Source of the DNA: Paragordius varius | Lineage: Eukaryota > Nematomorpha | Reading direction: 5' to 3' | DNA length: 64,000 nucleotides | Assembly: GCA_964247055.1 (NCBI GenBank) | Contig: OZ176052.1 | Coordinates: forward strand, 7,874,001 to 7,938,000 | Shown: piece by piece, positions 46,391 through 60,410 of the stretch | Layout: every line of letters starts with the position of its first letter | Numbering within the stretch: the stretch's first letter is position 1 | Program-made: the position numbers and the translations under genes | The notes under the pieces: model-generated | What the model was told of the DNA's origin: nothing | The model's database searches: none | What the model saw: only the letters and a program-made list of their open reading frames with translations

Positions 46391-49300
46391 TGTAACCCTA
46401 ATAATTATATAAAAAAATTTATATGATTTTAAAATTAGTTTGTTTAAGTTGACTTATTTATGGGATGGGATGACCATAAAAAGCCAAATAATTATATTAG
46501 AGTTATTAAAATAATTAACAACTATTCGTAAGATTCAGTTTTTAGCGATTTTTCGAATGATATAAAATACATTCCTATATATTTAAAACTTTTAATTTTG
46601 ATTCCCAGTTTAATGATAAATCAGGGCCAAAAATTTTTGATAAACCGACGCAGTGTTATAAACAAAATTTAATCGAATCTAAAAAGAAAATATTAATTTA
46701 TGGATCCAAAATTTGCCCTTTATTTAATAGGATCATGATTAATTAATTTAATTGATATATTTGTTAATTTTTCGATACTATCATGATTTTTTTATGCGTA
46801 TGAAACGCCGGCATCACTTTTTAAAATTTATTTAATTTGCATTGATAATGGTAGAAGTCTATTCAATTTTTATTTAAATATTGGGAAAAATCGGACAAAA
46901 AAGCGTCCTAAATTCCAAAATTAATTTTTTTCCTTATTTTGGATCTAAATTGGTCTATAATCGATAATCGATAAATTTCACATGAAATCCATTGAACATA
47001 AAATTATTTTGTTAATATTTCATATAGGGTCTTCGAGCCATCCTGGAAAAGAAGGGACAAAGGGTTTGGGGTCGAGTTTTTTCTTTACTTTTTGTTAATA
47101 ACAACAGGATAATTATTAAATTTTCAATACGATATTCAAAAATTTTTAAATAATGCGACCGTGGTTTTGGAATTCGTACTCATGATACCGGTTCTTAATT
47201 AGCACTTAATTTTTGTTGCAATATTTTTCAATATTTTGCTTGTACATGTGAATCTCTTGTAATATAATTTTTAAAGGTAAATTTTTATTGATTATAGATG
47301 TAACGTTAATGCAAAGTCATCATACTTTAAAAAATATTAATTGGGCAAAATTTATTATAAGGTGCCAAACAGTCAATTTTATATACAATATTTTATTTTT
47401 TTAAAAAATTTAATAATTGACAATAATTATTTTGCCTCCCTACTTTAATCTTAAATTATAAAATAAAAAGCCAAAATTTAAAAGCTCCGTTTAGCAGACT
47501 CCTTATCTTTATAAAAACGACCTGTGATGTTGACAACATTATATGATTTTTGGTAAAACGTTGTTTTTCAAACCTTTCCAATTGACATGCGGGTAAACAA
47601 AGTAGGAGTTTTGAATTTGTAAATAACATTTCAAAAATTTTGATGCCCTAGAATAAGTTTATCTATCATATTATCATAAAATACAGATTTAGTATAGTTT
47701 ATTTTTTTAAATAGCGATTTATTTTATAATTAAAATAATTTGGGCTGTTCACTTTTTTATCATACTAATTAACCATCATTTAATTTTTTTGAAATATGTC
47801 TGGAAATCACCTTTGTTAATAGAAAGAACTTTGGCACGTTGGTTCTATAAAAATAAATAATTGAGGGATTTTCAAAGATTTAAATTCGGATATTAGTACG
47901 TTGGTCCCAACCTATCGGAACGAGTTCCTTGGACCGACCCTTATATATTACATACATCGCTGTAGGGATAATAAATTTTGTCATAACCGGTCCGTTTCAT
48001 GAGTAAATTTTGCCAGAGATCTTTTCATCACCGCGATCAGTGAGTGCATCCCCTTGTCTTAGCATTATCGGGTGAAATTGGATTATATAATTGGCTATTT
48101 TCAAAATCCAATCTTATTATTATTAACCCTAAGATTAAGGTTCATTTGTATGCCAAATTATTTCATAGCACAGAATAAGGAAGATATTAACCTCAATCTA
48201 GGTGTATTCTTAAGCAATAATATTGTATTTTTTTCATCCTACTATGAGGGATTGCAAATATCATTTACCCAAGAATACACAGAGATAGAGCTTATATAAT
48301 ATTATTTGGTTTTTTAATCGTACGATATAAAGTTTTATATTGAGAAAACGCAAAATTGTCCATATCCAATAAAAAAAAGGCAACAGTTTATGAGAAAGTA
48401 ATGCTTTACAAAATAATAGTCCTAATAAATCATAGTTAACTTAATTTTTAAATTGTGATTCTAAAGTAAAAAAAGCACCTTATATATGTATATATATATA
48501 TATATTATATATATAAATATTTTTCCAAATTTATATACAAACTAGCCTCTATCTCCTATAAAAAACTTCATAACTTTTAAATGAAATATCTATACTTAAA
48601 CGTAACACCATATAAAATGAAAATAAAAATTAATTACATTATCGTATGGTATAGGAAGAAGTTTGACCCTAATTAAATAAGCAGTGTCATGTTAACTTGG
48701 GAAAAACTGTTTAATTTTAACTATTTGTTGTTTGTTACCATACACTACTCTTTAATTATTGTTAGCACATTTTTTTCTGATAAGACATTTGTCAATTGGT
48801 TTTTTTCCTAATTAAGAGCGAGTATAAAATTTAAAACGATGATTATTTTTTTTAATTTTTTAAATTATATTTATTGCCCTTTTTGGCAGTATTTTCCTTT
48901 GTTATATTAAAATGGCAACGTTTAGAATGCCAATGTCTATATCACATTTTTTCTAAAAATATTTGGTTTTTATTGTTGCCTCTAGATAAAAATTAATTAA
49001 ATTTGTCGTCACTGATTTTATTTTGCAGTTGTGAAGCATTTTTTAGCTATTGTTTACCGTTTTATGTATATGATAGCTCTTATTTATGTGCTACATCTAT
49101 AGATTTTATAACTATTTTGCTCTTATGGTTTATTAAAGCTATTTGATACTTGAATTTAAAAGCAAAAACGAATTTGTATAAACTTTTTTATCACTAAACG
49201 CGACAGTTAATTTAACACCATATAATGCTTTCAAGTACCGTTGCCCCTAAAAAATTCTATTATATATATATTTTAATTGGAATCATAAGTTGATCGATTA

Positions 49301-50381
49301 ACTTTCATACTGTGAGGGACCAAATGTTGAGCGCAAGTACCTAAAAGTATAAAAAAAAATATAGATAAAAGAATAGTGTTTATATACTTTCAAGTACATA
49401 ATAGAATACCTTGAGAAAATCGATAATTAATTATAATTACATTTTTTTGGAATATATTTCAAGTCAAAAAAACATATAGAGATGCGTTCGTTTATACAAT
49501 GTATATTCAAAAAACTCTTTCCCGTTATTTAGGTAAAGAGTGTTACCTTAGTTACCACTCTCATAAATGTGACATACACAGCACGACAATTGTTAGGTTA
49601 AAAAATTATTTGACTAATTACTCTTAATGTAAATGATAGGCTTTGGTTTAGATTTATGCTCACCTATTTCAAAAAAAGAATAATATATGCGAATTGGTTG
49701 AAAATCCTTTTAAGATTTTGTTATAATGAAATACAAAAAATAATTAATTTCGTAAACAAAAAAATGAGCTCGCTTTTTACCAATGACAACACACCAAAAT
49801 AAACCAAATTAAAACGGAATGAATTATTTAACACAATTTTATTAATTTAATTTTAAATGTAAATATAAATTTAGAGCGAAGAAAAATTTTTTGTGTGAAA
49901 TCAGATCACATGAAACATTGTAATTTCAATTTTTAAACACGATGTTGTTTAAGCATAAAATGTCATTTTATTAGACAGCTTGCCGTAGTAATGTACATCA
50001 CACTTTTGAAAATATATTAATTTATAAATTAGATTTTTTGAAAAAATAAATTTGATTTAACGAGATATATATTAATATGCACAAATGTAAATTGGCTATG
50101 TTTGCATAAAAATAGCTTGATGATTTCAAATGGTTCAATAACATAATATTGAAATTAGCTTTAAACTCAAAATGAGAAGATTTAAATGCTATTCAAGCAT
50201 CTAATATTAAATATAAATTGCGCGAAATATGATTTGACAATAGTCTATATATATAGGTCTTTCATAAATATATAACTTTGGTAAAATTTAATTTAACTTT
50301 TTTTCGGAAAAATAATTTAATTATAAACTAAGAATGACATGGATGTTCAATATCTATGAGAACTCATACACTATATACGTT
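46391..50381. other. Long AT-rich stretch, no gene assigned
   Basis: Slightly GC-richer islands at ~47035-47080 and ~47895-48070. On the minus strand the second reads MLRQGDALTDRG (~48060-48020), recalling the LRQGDxLSP box of LINE reverse transcriptases, but alone it is weak. (TA)n at ~48488-48504. Otherwise nothing recognised. Confidence 0.4.
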
Positions 50382-50578
50382 TTAAAGGCGAAAAACTTCG
50401 CTATTTTTAATTTGATTGTCGCCTCCGCTGGGCGATTTTGAAAGTTTTTGAAAGAGTTCCAATAAATTTGGGTCATTACCCTTTAATTTAAAACAAAATA
50501 CTAAAAACTGTTTATCTTGATTATTTATGAGCAGTAAATGCCGTAAAATTGTTATTCTTTTCCCCGCATTATATTTCA
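50382..50578 (-). CDS. Possible last exon of an unrecognised gene
   Basis: Preceded by an AAATAG acceptor at 50584-50579, open for 65 codons to a TAA at 50384-50382. It contains RITILRHLLLINNQDKQFLV, GNDPNLLELFQKLSK and SPSGGDNQIKNSEVF. The GC-rich codons of SPSGGD and the balanced residue make-up look like real coding sequence. I do not recognise the protein. The exon starts in phase 1, so it does not join directly to the candidate at 52418. Confidence 0.4.
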
Positions 50579-52187
50579 CTATTTAGGAATTAACTTTTTT
50601 TTGTTCATATAAAATTAATATTACACTCTTACACTAATTTTGAAAGAAGGATTTTTTTAGATTAAATTTAAGGAGGTGCAATGTAAATTGGTTAGCCAAC
50701 TAATTAGTTAAGTGAATATATTGATGAAAAAATTATCATCCATTTTTTAATAAATAAATATGACAGTTAGTTAGCAATTAGTAATATCATTATTGCATTA
50801 TTTTAAGCATTTTTCAATGTGTGTTGCCAGTTGTGTTGCACACCAAAAAATTCCCTGTAAAAATAAATAAAATAGAAACACAAGACAAAAACCAAATTTA
50901 TCTCATAAATATTAGCGTGAGAGATTGGTTAGTTGCTTCATGGCTAATATTATATTTTCTACTATCTCTAAAACAACAAAAATAATAATTATTGTCAACA
51001 GCTATGTCCAACAACAGTTAGTTAATCATAAGTATTTTTTTAATTTGTTAATGTAACTGCATCGTAGATAAGTAAGGTATATATAATAATCATTTTGTGC
51101 ATATATCCACGTTTCAGATATATTAAAATGAAATTCAAAAAATGGTAATATTCAACAGGATAGGTCCATAAAAATTGTTAAGTCAGTCGCTTTAAATGAT
51201 TTGTTTCGGCTCAAAAGCAAGCATATGTTGAATTCATGGACTATAGTCTTTGTAGGAAGATCTATCAGATTTTGTCATGGACCTACGAGGGAAGTTTTTG
51301 TTGTGACAGATTGTAGGGGATATATTATAAAAATTTATATGAAATTATAAATTATTGATGTATATTCCCTTTTATCGTTGTCCATTAACCGTCTCCAACC
51401 GCTTGCAATTTTATATCTTCATAGCATAACTTTAAAAATTCACAAAAAACTCAAAATAAATGGTATTTTGTCTTACCATTATAAATATTTAATATTTGTA
51501 TTTTATATATGTTCGGTAAAACAAAAAACATGTGTTTAATTTTTTAAGTTGTTCGGATTTTTAAAAGCCGTCACAGTCCAAAATATGCCATAACCATAAC
51601 CCAATTTGAATATAGAAATGTCTTAAAAGTTTTAAGTTAAAAACTTATGTTAAATAACAATTTTAAGCTAAAGTTTTTTTTTGAAACACATAAAATTTTA
51701 TAACTTCATTGCAAATAGTATTGTTCCAATTTTTCTCTGTTTCTAATTGGTGTTTTGCAAATAGCCAAAAAATAAATTATAAAAATTAATTAACATAATT
51801 ATTTATTCAAACTAAAAGAAGAGTTATATAAAAAAAACTATAGTTTCTAATTTATTTATAAATTTATTTTAGGAGAGTAACACTTTGCAATTTATAGTTT
51901 TCATTTTTATAATCTGATAAGAAAAAAAACCTAACTTAGTTTTAACACAAAAAAATAATTTAGCTAAGTAACTAACTTACTCATTATCATTTTGTTGAAG
52001 TTTTTAAAACTAAACTAAGCGAAAAGTAATATAAGTATTTCGTTTTCTCGCTGCTTTGTAAATTAATACTTACATATTAATAATTAATTAATTATGCAAA
52101 ATGCGTGTCTCCCTGTCCATTTTGGAACAACAACTTTTTAATCACTTTTTCACTTCTGAGCAACAACTACTTAGTCAAAATTAAAAC

Positions 52188-52222
<35 letters not shown>
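52188..52222. repeat. (CTTA)n microsatellite
   Basis: Nearly nine perfect tandem CTTA units. Confidence 0.95.
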
Positions 52223-52417
52223 CACGTATTAATTTTGACTTGAAACGCATATAGTTTAATTAAAACTAAAAAAGTCTATAAATTACGAATCCTGCCATTT
52301 TTGAGTAAAACTCAAAAATTGTGTGTTAATATATTAGCTTGGTAGTTATTTTATTTTAGTCAACATATTAGAGCTAAGAAAACAATTTAGTTAATTTCTT
52401 ATATCATCTTTATATAC

Positions 52418-52584
52418 CTTAAGTTTGGTGGCAATAATACATTTGGTATCAAGGAACGCATTACACAGGACACAAAATAAATGCGTATGAAAAATATCTT
52501 GATCATATTTTTTAATTCTGATAAAATATCAGGGTTTTTGTTTTTGGTCCTGAGGTTCGAGTAATGCCAGAAAGTTATAAACAT
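52418..52584 (-). CDS. Possible internal exon of an unrecognised gene
   Basis: Minus-strand frame FITFWHYSNLRTKNKNPDIL, then SELKNMIKIFFI, then SCVMRSLIPNVLLPPNL, ending at a good donor (CTTAAG|GTATAT at 52417). Residue make-up is plausible for a helical protein. The 5' border is uncertain; the 52584 end is just the first ATG. It might belong with the exon at 50382 through a missing intermediate exon. Confidence 0.33.
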
Positions 52585-53897
52585 TTTTGTAATAAAAGAA
52601 TTTTTTTGGTTACAGCTAAATTCTAAAAAATATCACTAAAATCATTAATTGGATTTAAAAAAGCAAAACAATATTATTTATAAAATTTAAATTTTTGGAA
52701 GTTTCTTAATATTTCTGAATACTTATATTTAGTCACTTTAAAAATTTATTATCACCAAAAATTATACGCAATTAGTCACAAAATTTCATAAAATGGCATT
52801 TATATAGTAAATAAGAGCCATTATTTTTCCAAATATTTTATATTTTTAAAATTTTCCTATTAATACCGCATAAATTTTGACATTTAAAATAATTTTAAAC
52901 GCATATTCTCTAAATAGTTTCAACGGATATTTCGTAAAATAAATTTAAAGAACGTTAAAGAATAAGCTGTTGTAATGCCAAGGTGTGCTAATTGAACAAT
53001 CGAACAAAATGTATAACCGTAAAATAAGATCGATTTTTAACACGCGGGTGACGACAATTATAACTAATTTTTTAATGGTATGGAGATTGATAATAAAAAG
53101 TTACTGCATAGAGAAAATTATAAGATACTATATGTAGAAATCTCTAAAGGTTAAACTATAATTTATATTTTTGAGTGATTCACAGAATATCTATAAAATT
53201 TATTTTTTAAATTATTTATAATTTTATACTAATATGGTAAACGAATATTTGTTGTAATGACACTTTAGTTAACACTCAATTACCTTCTGGGGTGGTTTTG
53301 TATCTCAGAACTATTTAACAATTAAATATATAAAAATGTTATTTAGTTTTAGGCCAAATTTAAAACATGCCTTCTTCAGTCTTTTAAGCGCATGCTAAAA
53401 TTTTTATTTCCAAAAATCTTAAATTGCAAAAAACTTCATCTCAACTTTTTCGCCACGATTTTCTTAAAATATTTTTAAATCGCTAATACAATAGGCAAAG
53501 AAGTGTATATTAAGTTGAAAAGTATAAATAAATAGCTTTGGAAGCTTTCAAATTACATTTTACAAGCATGTGATTTACATATCAGCTGTTCGTTTCGATC
53601 GTGTTTTAGGGCTACCTGAATTCGGAACTCTGGAAGTTAGACTGTAAAATTATGAGATTTTTGTCTAATACAGGAGAACAGGTTTTAATAACCAAATTTC
53701 AGCCAAAACGATTCTTATATCAGTAGGTTAAGCCCTGGGTATAAATTACCCCAAAATTTAATCGTTTAAAATAAAATAAAAAGTTGAAGTATTAATATAA
53801 AATGCAAATCCACATTTTAACATAGGTAATAACAAATCTAATAAAATAATAACCATAATGAAAGTCGTTCAGATGTAATAGAATCGCAAGTGTAGAT
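52585..53897. other. Unassigned AT-rich DNA
   Basis: No gene, repeat or signal recognised. Confidence 0.4.
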
Positions 53898-54195
53898 CAG
53901 TGGTTTCCAACCTTTTTTGTTCACGCACCGAATCGAAAAAAATTCTTGCGCCTCTTAAAAAAATCCAAGATAAAAATGCAATTATATTATAATAATATAA
54001 AAATCCCAATCAATGAGATCCGTATATCTGCATTTTATGAAATATTTTTACCATATCGGTGACGAATCTCGATGATTCGCACCTGAAATCCTTCAATTTA
54101 TAGTTATTTTTAATTAAATTTTTCAAATTTTTCGCGCCTTCCTTAGATTTTTCTATGTCCCGTTGGGGGGCGTTGCCCCCTTTTGGGAACCATTG
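53898..54195. mobile_element. hAT-type MITE, 298 bp
   Basis: Starts CAGTGGTTTCCAACC and ends TTTTGGGAACCATTG, an inverted repeat typical of hAT. Flanked by GTGTAGAT (53890-53897) and TTGTAGAT (54196-54203), an 8-bp duplication with one difference. GC-rich near the right end; no coding capacity. Confidence 0.85.
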
Positions 54196-55484
54196 TTGTA
54201 GATAGATACTTTTGCCCGGTTTGCTAGAATATATTAATTTAGAAAATCAATTAATTTTAATCATTATTAATTATTATCACAAACCATTTTTTTGGAGTGT
54301 GATAAATTGTAAATTTCAACATATTATATGTAATAAAAAACTTATTTTAATATGCATTATCTTTTGAGAAAAACATCTTTTAAACCAATAAGTTATATCA
54401 AATTTTACACTGCTGGCTAATGATATGATAAAATCTGTTTGAACTAAAAAAACATCTTGTTCGATTTTATAGATGACGTATAAGGACTAAAAAATCCGTT
54501 TCATCATTGATTTTACGGTTTAAATTTATATATGTCAAAAGCTTTTTAAAATTTAATGTGGATGGATAGCTGCTACTAAAAGGAGGGGGAAGGGGGGATT
54601 GTAAATTTTAATTAATTATATATCGATTTTTAATTATTATTTTTTTACATATTTTTTCATTATACAACACTAATGCTTCTATACAGCTAGGTAATCTATA
54701 AAGGTAAATGTATGGATCTATTATTGGAAAACGAGAGATCCACAGTTTTTTTAATGTGAAATATATCTTCTATTACATTTTTTATAATGAATGCAAATTT
54801 AAGAGACATCTCCATAGATTAATTGTTATTAAAAATAATAATTAGATCATTCATTTTATTAATTTACTATTTTTCCAAAAATCATTGTAATAGCTTAAAT
54901 TAATGGCAAGTTTTGATATTTTTAAGATATTTAGAAATATATAAATTAAAATATAGAATCAATGGGCAAACAAAATTACTGTGATATTCTTTGGGTTTTG
55001 ATATATTTAAAATGAATAATTTAATTTCAGACAACAATTAGATGACATTTAGGGGTTACTTTCTATAGATTAATTTAAATACTTCATATTTAAAAAAATA
55101 TTATATATAATATTTTGGGCATTTGTGATGAATGAATTTTAAACATCACCTTAGTTTATATAATAGATAACAATAAAAATAATAAATACCTGAATATGAT
55201 GGCTGTTTATGCCGCACATGCCCGAATTTAATGAATATCGTAAAATTGATGACATGATTTATCATTAAAATTATTGTCTAAACAATTTTTAGATCCCAAA
55301 GATTTAATAGTAATAGCATTATATTATTATGAAATAATATGAATAATTTTGATATGCGTGGGTGTAACTGAAACTGTGTTCAAATTTGATAACACATTTT
55401 AAAATCGTATTTATTAGCCAGAATTAAAAGTTTTATATATATATATATATATACTTTTTTGGACATTTTCAATTTTTTTGAAAG
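54196..55484. other. Unassigned AT-rich DNA
   Basis: An (AT)n tract at ~55436-55453; a G-rich string at ~54580-54598. No gene. Confidence 0.4.
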
Positions 55485-55560
55485 CTAGCAACTCCTGTGC
55501 ACAGGATGCTGGAATACGTTTTTGTGACAAAGATAACAAGGACGGAGAGAAGAGACGCAT
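55485..55560 (+). mobile_element. Small LINE fragment
   Basis: Reads PVHRMLEYVFVTKI, matching the WHRMLGYTWNDKI piece of the longer LINE fragment at 57690-58205. Confidence 0.45.
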
Positions 55561-57689
55561 GCAGAAAAAAACATTAAAATGAACGGGGAAAAAAATAAAA
55601 AAAAGCACATTATTAATGAGTATAGTATTTATTAATTAAATTTTGGTCCCGTCTCTCAAAAACTCTCCTTCCTGACTTAAATAGTATCTCCTCCTGCACT
55701 ATGATTTTTGCTATATCATACATAGGAAGGGTGAAACTAGATATTAAAATTTTTGAGACAATCCATTTTTTGTAGGACGGACGCCTACCTAGTCTATACT
55801 AAATAAAGCAGGTATCTTAAACATATAAGGTACATTGATATTTTATTTAGAAAATATAAGACAATTATTTTTTCTAAAAGATAAAACCATACTTATTTAA
55901 TCTGATTTTTATCGAATTCCGTATTTTAGGCTGCAAAGTAAAAAATAGAGATGTAAATAGGTAACACAATCAAGTGTGTAATTTGCGATTGTAATATAAT
56001 AATTAATAAAGGAAAAATAAGGATTTTAGAAAGGAAGGTCGTCTTTTAAAATTTTTTTTTATATTTTTAGGTTTTGTCCATACTTTCAATTTTTACTGTA
56101 AATTTTAGATTAAGATTAGAATGAACAAGAAAAAATTTAGGAGCAAATATTATTTTATTTATTAGTTGATGTGGGTATTTAACAGACACATTACAACATT
56201 GTTTGATTGAAAAAGTTTGACTGATAAATTAAAAAATAAACACAAATAAAAGTTTTTAATAATAAATCATGTCCATTAAAAGTTATTTTGTCAGCATCCC
56301 AGTTTTACATTCTCACTCGTTATAGCATATATATGGATAATTATTAATGTTTTCTAATTTAAATAGTGCTTATTTACAAATTGTTGGACAAAAATCAAAA
56401 CGGGATGGATTATATATTGATTTATTTCATTTTAAAACCAACGAAATAAATAAAAGTATAAATTTGCATCATAATTAATTTATAATAAAAAACGTAAAAT
56501 AAATATTAATTAAAAAGATGCATAAAGAATGAAGGCATGAACCACAAGGGAGAAGTCTCCAAAACAAAAAAAAAACAATTAAATTGAACGCATTTCAAAT
56601 CTCAAAACTCTGGATATTTTTAGATTTTCTAAGTTATTCTTTAACTTTATTATCTTTTTAAAACAAAAAACTCGGGATAATAACATTTTTATCAACGAAT
56701 CTTGAATACTAGTGAGAGAGGAGAGCTTTATTTCGAATTCCCCATGGGCGATTCTATTAAAAATTAAATCTAAGTTTAGATGCTTACGACGAGTATTGAA
56801 GGATATATGGCTTTTTGCAATGATTGTGCACTAATTTTGTTAAAACAAAAAGCTTTTTTCATAGAAAACAATTAAAATTTGTTTTACATCTCTGATCATT
56901 GTAACTTTTGGTTTTACTTTTATAAAATATTTATTACGTAAATTGTTTAACCATTGATTATCATATGATTTTTGATGTCATTATGCAAAATTTAAGTATC
57001 TATATTTTAAATTCGGGTGGGATAGTATTAAAAAATTAACACTAAATATAATCCATAATCTAATTTTGGTCTTTTCAAAAAACATCCTTTTTTTAAATAA
57101 TCTTGCCTTTTGTAATCTTGCTCTTAACTGAATGCTGACTATAATATAGACGCGGTGCTGTATTTTTTATAAACAAAAGGTTATATGGATGTGAGATATT
57201 AATTTTTTTATTCCTCTGTATACGTTTTGGCCTTTCGTTTAAAGATTTTTTATATAAATGTTTACTAACTGTGCCCTGACACGTTTTTTACTGGAGGGTA
57301 GGTTAAGGACAATGTAATTCAAAGTGAATACGCTTTAAAAATGGCATAAAATTTGCCATTAGTAAAATCTATTAGATTTTCAGGTTTCCTCACAACTGCT
57401 TAAAGACTTAATATCGGGAACTTGTATTTTAATCTTTTTCAAGGGGTCGGGTTATACACAAAATACAATTTTTTTTAAAAAATGTAAGCGTTTATTATAA
57501 TTAAAATGTTTTTATTTTCGGTAAAATTATTCATAGACGGGGGACTTGTATACCCCTTTTAAGGAATGTATGGACACACCACGTTTTCCGTTTTGATTCT
57601 ACAGTTTAATTTGCATATAATATAAATTAATATAAAACGAGGTAGGAAATCGTGATTTATATAAAAACCATTAAATGAAACACCAGTGT
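55561..57689. other. Unassigned AT-rich DNA
   Basis: Nothing convincing. Slightly GC-richer patches at ~55640-55740 and ~56700-56780 give no recognisable protein. Confidence 0.4.
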
Positions 57690-58205
57690 ATACCGCAAAT
57701 GTAAGATCAGAAAGAGAATAGGATTGGGTAGAGAAGCGATGACCAAATTAATAAAGTTTTGGATAAACAAAAGCGTAGGAGTTGAAACTAAAAAAAGATT
57801 ACTCTACTTTTTTGTTCTCCCGGTCACCACGTATATTGTGAGAGCTGGACTCTCAGAAAAAGAGACAAAGAAAGGCTTATGGCTTTCGAAAGGAGCTGCT
57901 GGCATAGGATGCTAGGATACACCTGGAATGATAAAATTAAGAACGGAAATATAACTGAAATAAATCCTAAAACAATTATCCCTGGATAATTTTAAAAAGA
58001 ACGTTAATATATTTTGGTCATGTCATGCGATCAAATGCCCTAGAGAAAGACCCAATGTTTGGGAAGGTAGAAGAACAAAGGAAACGAGGCCGACCACATA
58101 TGAGGTGGTTGCATATGATAAAAGAGGAGACGATGACATTGAATCTCAAGGTAGCGGTAAAAGATAGAAGGAAGTGGAAGAAATAGTGAAAACTATATCC
58201 AAAGT
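57690..58205 (+). mobile_element. LINE ORF2 C-terminal fragment
   Basis: Plus-strand translation in near-continuous pieces: REAMTKLIKFWINKSVGVET, KKRLLYFFVLPVTTYIV, RSCWHRMLGYTWNDKI, then LIYFGHVMRSNALEKDPMFG, KRGRPHMRWLHMIKE and VAVKDRRKWKK. This order (after the RT palm, Cys/His-like region, FGHxxR...GRPxxRW) is the usual tail of non-LTR retrotransposons. A few frame changes; no RT palm upstream, so 5'-truncated. It runs nearly up to a hAT fragment at 58238. Confidence 0.75.
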
Positions 58206-58237
58206 CGTTTACGACTAATGACTAATCAACCAACCAT

Positions 58238-59125
58238 CAAATAAAATAGTGCAATAATTTATTAGACATTCTTTTATTAGTTGGGAATCCGTAAATTTAT
58301 TTTTTCCTAAAATATAGCGAATTTCATACGAAGCTAATGTTACAGCTTTTTCCTGGGAGAAAGCTATGGGCAAAATAGATTTTTCTGTATGGTATAATTC
58401 TTTAATCTTTTTATATTTTTCGTTTTTCCATTCCGGTAAATTATGAGAATGATGGATTGTAAAATGTCTTTCAATATTGTATTTTTTTATAATTATGTTG
58501 TCTTTACATATAAGGCAGGTAACAACTTTATTTAAAACGACAAAGAATTTTTATTTTTATTCTTTTTTAAAAAAGCGATTTTCATCGGATAATTTTTCTT
58601 TAGCAATAGATGTCATCCTTTGAATTTATGTTAAATATTATGTAAATTCTTTCAAAAAATAGGAATTAAATTTGAATTATGCTATAAATAACAGGTCGAA
58701 ATTTAATGATGTTGATTTGAAAAATATTTTATGAGAATGAGTTATAAAAAGAGATGCAGGATAGCAATGAAAAGATATGTATATGCAAGTTTGGGTGAAA
58801 GGCTTGCTTAAATACAATAGAATGCAATAAAAATTTTAAAATAGAAAAGTAAACAGAATGCAGAAACAGAAACAATGTATGCCAGAATTTTAAAGTCATT
58901 TTAATGTAGGAAAATTTTACTACATTTATAATTGGGTAAAAAATAAAAATTATCAAAATTATATCTAAAGAAAATAAATTAATATAAAATAAGCGAAAAT
59001 TCGTTTCTATATTTTAAAAATTAATCAATAAAAAAAATAATTTAAGTATCAATATGGTTTTAGGGCAAATTTAAAGCACTCTTAGGGCAGCATGCGGCCC
59101 GCGGGCTGAGGTTTGAGTACCACTG
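58238..59125 (-). mobile_element. hAT fragment, relative of the intronic element
   Basis: 58238-58615 matches the N-terminal transposase region at 34330-34729 (same IAFSQEKAVTLASYEI-like and BED-finger sequences, more decayed). The right terminus GGTTTGAGTACCACTG at 59110-59125 matches both right ends at 34269 and 35120. The left end is missing. Confidence 0.75.
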
Positions 59126-59729
59126 ATATATATAATCAGGATATTTTTGTTGTCACTGTGTTATATATAAATGTTATAATATTTTAGTGCTTTAATATAC
59201 CGTTTCCACCATCCTTCAAATTACCATAAAACAAAAGGACATTTATCACGTTTTTTGTCTTACAAAATTAATCAACTATTTCCTTTGAAAATTGGTTTTT
59301 TTTCGGCCGATGCTTTAAGCCTTCCAATCTGTTTAATGAATTACCTAAATATTATAAAATTTATGAAATAAATTGTTTTATAGCATAATAATTAAATTTT
59401 ACGTACATATTCAATGTATAATGAGTGACCTGTTCTATTAAACACAAAGTTATTAGCGAAATTTAATAATTCCACTTGATATGGCAATCTATTGTGTTAC
59501 ATTAAAAATTGCCTCTTGACTTGCTATCTTTACAAACACCAATAAAATTTTTTAAATGACAGGATTCCGATTAGTCCTATATAAAGACATGTATTATCAG
59601 TATATTATAGCTGATTAAATGAAATAGAATATTTTGATCTATATAAATATGAGACATCACTACTAGGTCGATATCATATAAAAAGTGGTGATAAAATATC
59701 TTTTATATTGTTGTTGTTTAGAAGCTAGT
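59126..59729. other. Unassigned AT-rich DNA
   Basis: No gene or repeat recognised. Confidence 0.4.
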
Positions 59730-60410
59730 CACATAGCGACTCTTAGCTCTTTCATAAATAAGTGTTTTCCATTCCAAGCAATCTTGAGACTTTCGAATTA
59801 TTTGAGAGAGTGTAGGTTAGTAACTGATTTGATAAAATTGGGAAACCGGTTTTAAAGCGGTCTCTTTTGCGAGTCTCATTGACCAACCAAAAGAGAATGT
59901 TTTTTCCAGAAAATCGGATCGGAGGATGTAGCCTAGATAATTCAATTGCTTGTAGTACACCAGATCATAAAGTAAAAATATGGTTTGAGGAAGTTTAGTA
60001 TATGTGAATTGGATATGTTAGTTTTTCAGGAAATACACAATATTATTTGAAATGAGTTGATGCTGGTTTTGTAGGTTGATTACATACGCATGACATAGAC
60101 CAGCATCGCTTTGATGGCTAATTTGGTTAAAACTCTTATTACCGAAATGTTCAGAATTCTGAACATCTTGCCCATGGTGCTGCGTCCTAATAACCTAAAT
60201 ACTTTCAATCGGTTAAGTCGATGGAGGAGGAATTGAGTGATCTCGGTATCTGGGGGCGTTGATGATCATTAATTTAGATTTAGATGGGTTTAGCTTCAGA
60301 CCCATCAAACTTGCCTCCACTCTAAGTCTATTTAAGATAAAAATGTCCGGATGAGAGTCCGTCAAGAGAACCGTATTATCAAGGTATCAGAGTTATATAC
60401 AGTAAGACCA
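59730..60410 (-). mobile_element. LINE reverse-transcriptase fragment, different lineage
   Basis: Minus strand reads DNTVLLTDSHPDIFILNRLR then VEASLMGLKLNPSKSKLMII (~60390-60260). This is the D-D-T-V-L...GLKLNPSKSK block of RT domains 5-7, with the first residue of the active-site box lost. A stretch reading VIRVLTKLAIKAMLVYV (~60140-60090) and a tail to ~59740 follow. Dead. Confidence 0.65.

Noticed and set aside
48072-48299. 75-codon plus-strand frame (LLLLTLRLRFICMPNYF)
   Set aside because: No recognisable family, no splice signals, and the first ATG is arbitrary; left as unassigned.
49028-49150. Open stretch after a TTTTGCAG acceptor (CEAFFSYCLPFYVYDSS)
   Set aside because: Only ~42 codons, no motif, no partner exon; expected by chance in this length of DNA.
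51165-51355. ~60-codon plus-strand open stretch (LNDLFRLKSKHMLNSW)
   Set aside because: No start, no known motif, and the reverse strand is equally open in places; not enough to call an exon.
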